From JBIYSM02 sp044759095 (lineage in GTDB: Bacteria; Bacillota; Bacilli; Brevibacillales; Brevibacillaceae): a stretch of 64,000 nt of DNA. The translations under genes and the position numbers were made by a program. The stretch lies in contig NZ_JBIYSM020000012.1 of assembly GCF_044759095.2 (NCBI RefSeq), positions 1 through 64,000 on the forward strand. The letters are read 5' to 3'. Shown here one piece after another: positions 59,431 to 64,000 of the stretch (positions are counted from its first letter, which is position 1; each line of letters starts with the position of its first letter). Below the pieces are notes generated by a model. The model worked only from the letters and a program-made list of their open reading frames with translations, did not search any database and was not told the origin of the DNA.

Positions 59431-59521
59431 TTCACTCCTCCTTGCTTTGAGCCGTTCTCAAATCTGCGCCATCACCTTCACCGTAATCTTATGTACCATT
59501 ATTTGTCCCTCATGCCAGATC

Positions 59522-59576
59522 TTTAAAAGAAGAACCCCTGCCAGCCAAATACATGACTGTGCAGGGGCGGCTTCTT
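59522..59576 (-). terminator. Attenuator-like hairpin between precursor and enzyme genes
   Basis: On the minus strand AAGAAGCCGCCCCTG pairs with CAGGGGTTCTTCTT around a 21-base loop and is followed by TTTAAAG. It lies in the 175-base gap after the precursor stop. Partial read-through here would give far more precursor than enzyme mRNA, as in many peptide clusters. Confidence 0.7.
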
Positions 59577-59605
59577 CATCAGGCAAGTACCGATTCCGCA
59601 GGAAC

Positions 59606-59875
59606 CTAGAAACAACGGGAACAACGGCTGCATCGGAAAAAACAAAAACAACTGCACGAACAACTGCAGAAACAACTGCAAGAACAACTGCAGCTGCATC
59701 GACAACTGCATCGACAACTGCATCGACTAGAACCGCTGCATCGGCAAGAACAGCTGCATCGGCCGCATTGAACCAAAACAGCATCCTTCTGGTCATGATT
59801 GTCCCAAGGCGTCACCTCGCCTGCCTTGAATTCGGCAGCCTTCAACTTTTTGAGTTCTTTTTTGAAATCGTCCAT
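59606..59875 (-). CDS. Heterocycloanthracin-type precursor peptide with Cys-Ser-rich core
   Basis: An 89-residue precursor. Leader of about 36 residues (MDDFKKELKKLKAAEFKAGE, then TPWDNHDQKDAVLVQ) resembles leaders of the heterocycloanthracin/sonorensin family. The core of about 53 residues holds 22 Cys, mostly as Cys-Ser or Cys-Arg pairs (RCSCRCSCRCSCSCSCSC), with Phe near positions 70-82 and an end of RCSRCSRCF. Cys and Ser could become thiazoles and oxazoles. Met at 59875 follows CGGAGGTGG; the ATG nine bases earlier has no site. The known family mostly has Cys-x-x spacing, so Cys-x spacing is unusual. Confidence 0.88.
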   Translation of the reverse strand: MDDFKKELKKLKAAEFKAGEVTPWDNHDQKDAVLVQCGRCSCSCRCSGSSRCSCRCSCRCSCSCSCSCFCSCSCSCFCFFRCSRCSRCF

Positions 59876-60027
59876 GTTTACCACCTCCGTTCTTCATCAA
59901 GAGGTTTCCGGACACCATGCAAATACACTTCGAAGAAATCTACTGTAATTTTATGAAATAGGATCAACGATTGGTTACTCCAATCCATACCCATTTTTAT
60001 TGGGCCGCCATGCAGATCATGGATCCT

Positions 60028-60147
60028 AAGAAAACCCAGCCGACTTTAGCTATCCTCGACCCACTCGGCGTTAGCTATCGCTGTGCCGAGTGGGGTCCCT
60101 TTCTTCGCCGGGCGGGGCCCCGAACACTTTTCTAAATTCTTATACAC
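60028..60147. repeat. Dispersed nested-hairpin repeat, copy D
   Basis: Same inner hairpin as copy C (CCACTCGGC and GCCGAGTGG) and the same GGGCCCCGAACACTTTTCTA block, but the outer left arm has decayed (CCAGCCGACTTT) and the AGCGGCTGTATGGGATGTCC segment is deleted. It ends against the A-run of the next terminator. The 330-base interval 59876-60205 holds only the precursor promoter region, this repeat and that terminator. Confidence 0.88.
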
Positions 60148-60148
60148 T

Positions 60149-60192
60149 AAAAAAAAATGCACCCCTTCGCATTCATCTTAAGAAAGGGTGCA
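60149..60192 (-). terminator. Terminator of the aldolase/TRAP operon
   Basis: On the minus strand TGCACCC and GGGTGCA flank a long loop and are followed by nine T. Confidence 0.85.
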
Positions 60193-60205
60193 CAATTGTT
60201 TTCTC

Positions 60206-60868
60206 CTAGTAAACATTCCAATTTCTTCTCGGTTTGTACCCTGCATGCAACAAGAAATCGTTGACGACCTCTGGGGATAGCGCTGTTATCTTTACATTTG
60301 CCTGTTTTGCCGTAATCAGCATTTTGCAGGCCATTTCAAGCGTTTGAAGAGCCATCCTGGCTTCTTGAATGCTGACATCATAGACCAGGACGCCGTGATT
60401 TTCCAACAGCAGGATGTTGGCATGCCGGGCCTTTTCCCTTACTGCTTCCCCCAATGCCAGACTGCCCGGATGATGGTAGGGTACCCGTTCGATTCGCTCC
60501 AGGTAATACATGGTCTCGACAAACCAATCAGAAGGAATCTCGATGGAAGAGCATGCTGCCAGCGTGCTGTAAAAGGGGGACGCATGCAGGACAGCTTGAA
60601 TTTCCGGACGCGTTTCATATATGGCTCTGTGCATGGGTGTTTCTTTGGAAGGCTTTTTTTGAGCAACCGGAGGTGTTTGCCCATCCAAAGAGCAAACGGC
60701 AAAATCCGAGTGATCCAGCTCCCCCAAAAAGGTGCCGCTTGCGGTAATCACATAGCGAGCGTCATCGATACGGGCGCTGATATTTCCCGCATTTCCCCAG
60801 GCCAGTCCGTATTCCATCATATATTTACCGGTCTTTTGCAATTCGTGAATGACCTGCTCAATCTTCAT
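60206..60868 (-). CDS. Class II aldolase/adducin family protein with altered zinc site
   Basis: A 220-residue protein of the fuculose-phosphate aldolase/ribulose-phosphate epimerase fold: GNAGNISARIDD, ASGTFLGELDHSDFAVCSLD, SKETPMHRAIYETRP (catalytic Glu), and LLENHGVLVYD with a zinc His. The usual HxH zinc pair reads HAS (VLHASPFYST), so the second His is replaced by Ser. It may have lost or changed metal use. Last gene of a TRAP operon, which suggests action on a sugar acid or its phosphate. Confidence 0.82.
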   Translation of the reverse strand: MKIEQVIHELQKTGKYMMEYGLAWGNAGNISARIDDARYVITASGTFLGELDHSDFAVCSLDGQTPPVAQKKPSKETPMHRAIYETRPEIQAVLHASPFYSTLAACSSIEIPSDWFVETMYYLERIERVPYHHPGSLALGEAVREKARHANILLLENHGVLVYDVSIQEARMALQTLEMACKMLITAKQANVKITALSPEVVNDFLLHAGYKPRRNWNVY

Positions 60869-60892
60869 GTTTCCATCAGCACCTCAAGTTTT

Positions 60893-62167
60893 TTACTCGA
60901 CAAATTGCGTAATCCACATGGATATGCTCGGGAAAAAGCTGATCAGCGCCAAATCGATCAAAAGCACAAGGTAGAACGGCATCATGCCTCTCGTAATCTG
61001 CTCCAACCGAATACCCGCGATTTGACAGGAGATAAACAGGTTAACCCCCAAAGGCGGCGTACACATCCCCAATGCCAGGTTGACAATCATGATGATCCCA
61101 AAATGCACCGGATCAATCCCCAGCTGAACAGCCACCGGTGTAAGGAGCGGAGCCAAAATAATGATGGATGCGCCCGTTTCCATAAACATCCCGACGATGA
61201 GCAAGAAAATGTTGACCAGGATCAAAAAGACAACAGGACTTTCGGACACGCCAATAAAGAACTTGGCTACCAGCTGAGGGATGCCCTCTCTGGTCAAAAT
61301 CCATCCGAACAAACCGGCACTTGCGATGATGAACATGATGACGGAAGTGGTAATCGTAGACTGCGACAAAATGGTGTAGAGATGCTTAAACCGAATCTCT
61401 TTGTAGACAAATGCGCCGATCAAGAGGGCATAGACAACGGCCACGCCTGCCGCTTCGGTGGGTGTAAACACACCTCCATAAATCCCGCCCAGAATGATCA
61501 CAGGCATTAACAATGCCCAGAAAGCTTCTCTGAACGACTGCCACAATTCGCGTCCCGATTTTCTGGTCTCTTTGGCATATCCGCGCATTTTGGCAATCGC
61601 ATATACCGTCAGGATCAAGGATAATCCGATTAATATTCCTGGAATAATTCCCGCCATAAACATTTTTCCAATGGACGTTTCCGTGGATACTCCATACAGA
61701 ATCATCGGAATACTCGGCGGAATGATCACGCCCAATTCTCCGGCTGACGCTTGGATCGCTCCGGTAAAATTCTTATGATAACCGCGAGCAATCATCGCCG
61801 GAATCAAAATGCTTCCCAGCGCGGCTGTTGTTGCGGCACTCGATCCTGAAATCGCTGCAAAAAACATGGAGGTCACCACGGTTACGATACCGAGGCCGCC
61901 TGAAAAGTGACCCGTTAAAGCGTTTGCAAGGTTGATCAAGCGCTTGGAAATGCCGCCAAACTCCATCAGGACGCCCGCCAAAATGAAAAACGGAATGGCC
62001 ATTAATGGAAAAGAATCAATGGATGTAAAAGAGCGTTGCACCAGAACGGTTAACGGTGCTCCTTCGTTCCACCAGATCGCCAGACCAGAAGCCAACCCCA
62101 TCGCTACCGCAATCGGAACCCCTAATGCAAAGAATACCAGCAGAAACCCCATCAAGATGCCGCCCAT
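60893..62167 (-). CDS. dctM: TRAP transporter large permease DctM (second system)
   Basis: A 424-residue, about twelve-helix transport subunit with FFALGVPIAVAMGLASGLAI, AIPFFILAGVLMEFGGISKR and GMCTPPLGVNLFISCQIAG. Its first base is the last of the DctQ gene, so the two are tightly coupled. It differs strongly from the first system, so the two import different acids. The aldolase gene starts 24 bases after its stop. Confidence 0.92.
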   Translation of the reverse strand: MGGILMGFLLVFFALGVPIAVAMGLASGLAIWWNEGAPLTVLVQRSFTSIDSFPLMAIPFFILAGVLMEFGGISKRLINLANALTGHFSGGLGIVTVVTSMFFAAISGSSAATTAALGSILIPAMIARGYHKNFTGAIQASAGELGVIIPPSIPMILYGVSTETSIGKMFMAGIIPGILIGLSLILTVYAIAKMRGYAKETRKSGRELWQSFREAFWALLMPVIILGGIYGGVFTPTEAAGVAVVYALLIGAFVYKEIRFKHLYTILSQSTITTSVIMFIIASAGLFGWILTREGIPQLVAKFFIGVSESPVVFLILVNIFLLIVGMFMETGASIIILAPLLTPVAVQLGIDPVHFGIIMIVNLALGMCTPPLGVNLFISCQIAGIRLEQITRGMMPFYLVLLIDLALISFFPSISMWITQFVE

Positions 62168-62655
62168 TAGTGGTTCTCCTCCTTTTTGCCGATGAACATT
62201 TCCAAAATGACGGCTACCGAGTTCAAAATCAACAATCCGGCTCCAATGGGGATCGCCGCATAGGGAATGGTCATGGGGATGCGCAATGCGGGAGACTTTT
62301 GTCTGCTGACCAGCTCCAAAATATCAATGCCTTTTACAAGCAACATGAAAAAGAATACGATACAGATGATCATGATGATCAGCTTTACGATTCTCCGTGC
62401 TTTTTCATTAATGGACTCTGAGAGAATTTCGATCGCCACATGTTTCTGGTACCGTATGGCCAAAGCAGCGCCCAGAAAAACGGAATAAACCATCAAATAT
62501 CTGGCGGCTTCCTCTGACCAGGTAAGGGATATATCGACCACATACCGGGTAAATACCTGAGCGACAATGAGAAGAGCCATAACGGCCAAGACCACACTCA
62601 GCACGATACTCAGAAGTTTGTTTATGGCATCAATGATTTTTATCGCCTGTTGCAT
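62167..62655 (-). CDS. dctQ: TRAP transporter small permease DctQ (second system)
   Basis: A 162-residue four-helix protein with VVLAVMALLIVAQVFTRYVV and SLTWSEEAARYLMVYSVFLG, the DctQ pattern. Met at 62655 has GGAAGGGAGC upstream; the longer frame to 62760 overlaps the dctP stop and is rejected. Confidence 0.88.
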   Translation of the reverse strand: MQQAIKIIDAINKLLSIVLSVVLAVMALLIVAQVFTRYVVDISLTWSEEAARYLMVYSVFLGAALAIRYQKHVAIEILSESINEKARRIVKLIIMIICIVFFFMLLVKGIDILELVSRQKSPALRIPMTIPYAAIPIGAGLLILNSVAVILEMFIGKKEENH

Positions 62656-62756
62656 ACCATAGCTCCCTTCCAGATGATTGTTTGGGAACGATTTCGTCAG
62701 GGTAAACGTGGCACTCGAACACTTGCATGCCCGAGTGCCAACTCCTGACGATTCCG

Positions 62757-63773
62757 TCACTTCGTATTTACAATCTTCTCGTAGAGCTCCTTGCCGTATT
62801 TTTCCGCAAATTCTTTGTGAACAGGTTGTACAGCCTCAACAAAAGGTTTGGTGTCCAATTCTACGAACTCCATGCCCGAATCTTTCAACTTTTTCAACAG
62901 CTGGTCTTCCAACTCAAATACCAGCTTGTTTTCGTATTCGGTAGCTTCTTTGGCCGCTTCTTCAACCGCTTTTTGCTGCTCAGGAGTCAGCTTGTTATAG
63001 GTAAGGTCGCTCATGGTCAAAAGGACATATCCGAATACATGGTCGGTTTTCATCAAATATTTTTGCACTTCATTCAGCTTGGCACTATCGATCAGGGCGC
63101 GTGGATTCTCTTGTGCGTCGATTACCCCAGTCTGCAGGGAGGAATACACTTCACCAAAAGCCATTGGAGTCGGTGTAGCGCCCATCGCTTTCCATGCCGC
63201 GATAGAGGCCGGAATTTCAGGCACACGAATCTTGATGCCTTTCAAATCTTCCAGCTTTTCTACCTTTTTGTTCGCGGTCAGCTCACGCGGGCCTCTCATC
63301 CAGAATTGCAGGCCGCGCAATTTCGCATTTTCCAACAATTCAGCTTTGAGCTCATCGCCTACAGGGCCGTACAATACTTTTTCCAGGTGTTCTTTATCAC
63401 GGAACAAGTAAGGGAGCTCCAGGATCGAATAGGGTTCATAGAAGTTGGAGAGAACCCCGGCGACCAACGCAAAATCAACAGAACCCATCTGCATGCCTTC
63501 AATCAGGTCCCGGTCATTACCCAAGGTGGAACTCGGAAAGACTTCTACTTCTACACTGCCGTTCGTCTTTTGTTTCACCAATTCGGCGAACTTCAAAGCA
63601 CCTTTGTGCCAAGCGTCGTTTTCCCCCGCAATATGTCCAAGCTTTAATTTCACCGGTTCCTGTGCAGCACCTCCACCTGCACCGGTGCCTGCATTCTCTT
63701 TTCCTCCACCGCATGCTGCAGTCGTTAATGCTACCGCCAGAACCAATAACAGTGTGACAATACGCTTTACCAT
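62757..63773 (-). CDS. dctP: TRAP transporter substrate-binding lipoprotein DctP (second system)
   Basis: A 338-residue lipoprotein: signal ending in lipobox TTAAC near residue 20, then KLGHIAGENDAWHKGALKFA, GIKIRVPEIPASIAAWKAMG (ligand Arg) and AFGEVYSSLQTGVIDAQENP. The Pro, Arg and Asn placement is that of sugar-acid binding DctP proteins. Met at 63773 follows CGGGGGTATG; the longer frame lacks a site. Confidence 0.92.
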   Translation of the reverse strand: MVKRIVTLLLVLAVALTTAACGGGKENAGTGAGGGAAQEPVKLKLGHIAGENDAWHKGALKFAELVKQKTNGSVEVEVFPSSTLGNDRDLIEGMQMGSVDFALVAGVLSNFYEPYSILELPYLFRDKEHLEKVLYGPVGDELKAELLENAKLRGLQFWMRGPRELTANKKVEKLEDLKGIKIRVPEIPASIAAWKAMGATPTPMAFGEVYSSLQTGVIDAQENPRALIDSAKLNEVQKYLMKTDHVFGYVLLTMSDLTYNKLTPEQQKAVEEAAKEATEYENKLVFELEDQLLKKLKDSGMEFVELDTKPFVEAVQPVHKEFAEKYGKELYEKIVNTK

Positions 63774-63802
63774 CGTTACATACCCCCGTTTGTTCATTTT
63801 GA

Positions 63803-64000
63803 TTATTCAAAAGTAACCAAAACTTTAATCGAAGAATCTTCTTTTTTATCTACCATTCGGAAGCCCTCAGCTGCTTGTGCGTACGGAAGCTTGTGGGTAA
63901 TGATGACATCCGAATCCACGTAACCGTTCGCAATCAGTTCAATGGCAGCCTGGGTATCTTCTCTTGTATAGGTCATGCATCCAACGATTTCTTTTTCGGA
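63803..64000 (-). CDS. Zinc-type alcohol dehydrogenase, C-terminal part (cut by window edge)
   Basis: The last 65 residues of a medium-chain dehydrogenase: SEKEIVGCMTYTREDTQAAI, then DSDVIITHKLPYAQAAEGFR and a final IKVLVTFE. The pattern of a substrate-loop Ser-Glu-Lys then a C-terminal helix and strand fits threonine or sorbitol dehydrogenase-like enzymes. It ends 30 bases before dctP of the second TRAP system on the same strand, so it belongs to that operon and could oxidise the imported sugar acid. The rest of the gene lies outside the window. Confidence 0.8.
   Translation of the reverse strand, partial: SEKEIVGCMTYTREDTQAAIELIANGYVDSDVIITHKLPYAQAAEGFRMVDKKEDSSIKVLVTFE

Noticed and set aside
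59339..59956. A 205-codon plus-strand frame rich in Thr and Ala opposite the precursor gene.
   Set aside because: The Thr/Ala repeats are the reverse complement of the Cys/Ser codon repeats of the precursor, which has leader, ribosome site and neighbouring enzymes in its favour.
60344..61510. A 388-codon plus-strand frame opposite aldolase and dctM.
   Set aside because: Spans two real genes on the other strand and encodes a low-complexity Asn/Gln/His-rich product typical of shadows of membrane proteins.

Overview
The window comes from an endospore-forming, flagellated, GC-moderate Bacillota. The spore genes (spo0M, tgl, a CotS/YutH-type coat kinase, a YtcC-like glycosyltransferase, a YheC/D-type ATP-grasp protein), motAB, strong AGGAGG ribosome sites and many rho-independent terminators support this. 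Gene content and style resemble the Brevibacillus/Aneurinibacillus group, but the genus is an inference. No rRNA, tRNA or CRISPR was seen. The far left edge may hold the last 16 codons of a transposase.

Left part (1-29 kb) is mostly core chromosome: pgi, several very small conserved-looking genes, a GT2 glycosyltransferase followed by a 66-bp tandem repeat, a HesB-like protein, an M50 protease, a CorC/HlyC protein, spo0M, and a YitT protein. An AtoSC-like two-component system follows, beside an atoE fatty-acid permease that carries its own sigma-54 promoter. Then come motAB, a ZIP transporter, a Fur-box-controlled FhuF-like protein, an ArsR/flavin-reductase pair, tgl, a sarcosine-oxidase-like enzyme, phosphoglucomutase and a Wolinella-type frdCAB operon.

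Middle part (29-49 kb): an exported cyclohexadienyl-dehydratase-like protein, a spore-coat cluster, then an 11-gene minus-strand operon (44348-34992). The operon encodes a complete route from anthranilate through 3-hydroxyanthranilate, aminocarboxymuconate semialdehyde, 2-aminomuconate and oxalocrotonate to pyruvate and acetyl-CoA. Three divergent genes beside it (a soluble chemoreceptor-like protein and two Crp/Fnr-type regulators) are likely its sensors. A SEC-C/TPR protein with an apparent AUU start and an SPFH protein follow.

Right part (49-64 kb): two TRAP transporter operons, one followed by an IclR regulator, the other grouped with a class II aldolase and an alcohol dehydrogenase. Between them lies a thiazole/oxazole-modified peptide cluster of the heterocycloanthracin type. 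It has a precursor whose core holds 22 Cys, mostly in alternating Cys-Ser-Cys tracts, an attenuator-like hairpin, an E1-like maturation protein, a fused YcaO cyclodehydratase and a double-length SagB dehydrogenase. No transporter or immunity gene is recognisable there. A dispersed nested-hairpin repeat abuts rho-independent terminators at four places and has two fragments elsewhere.
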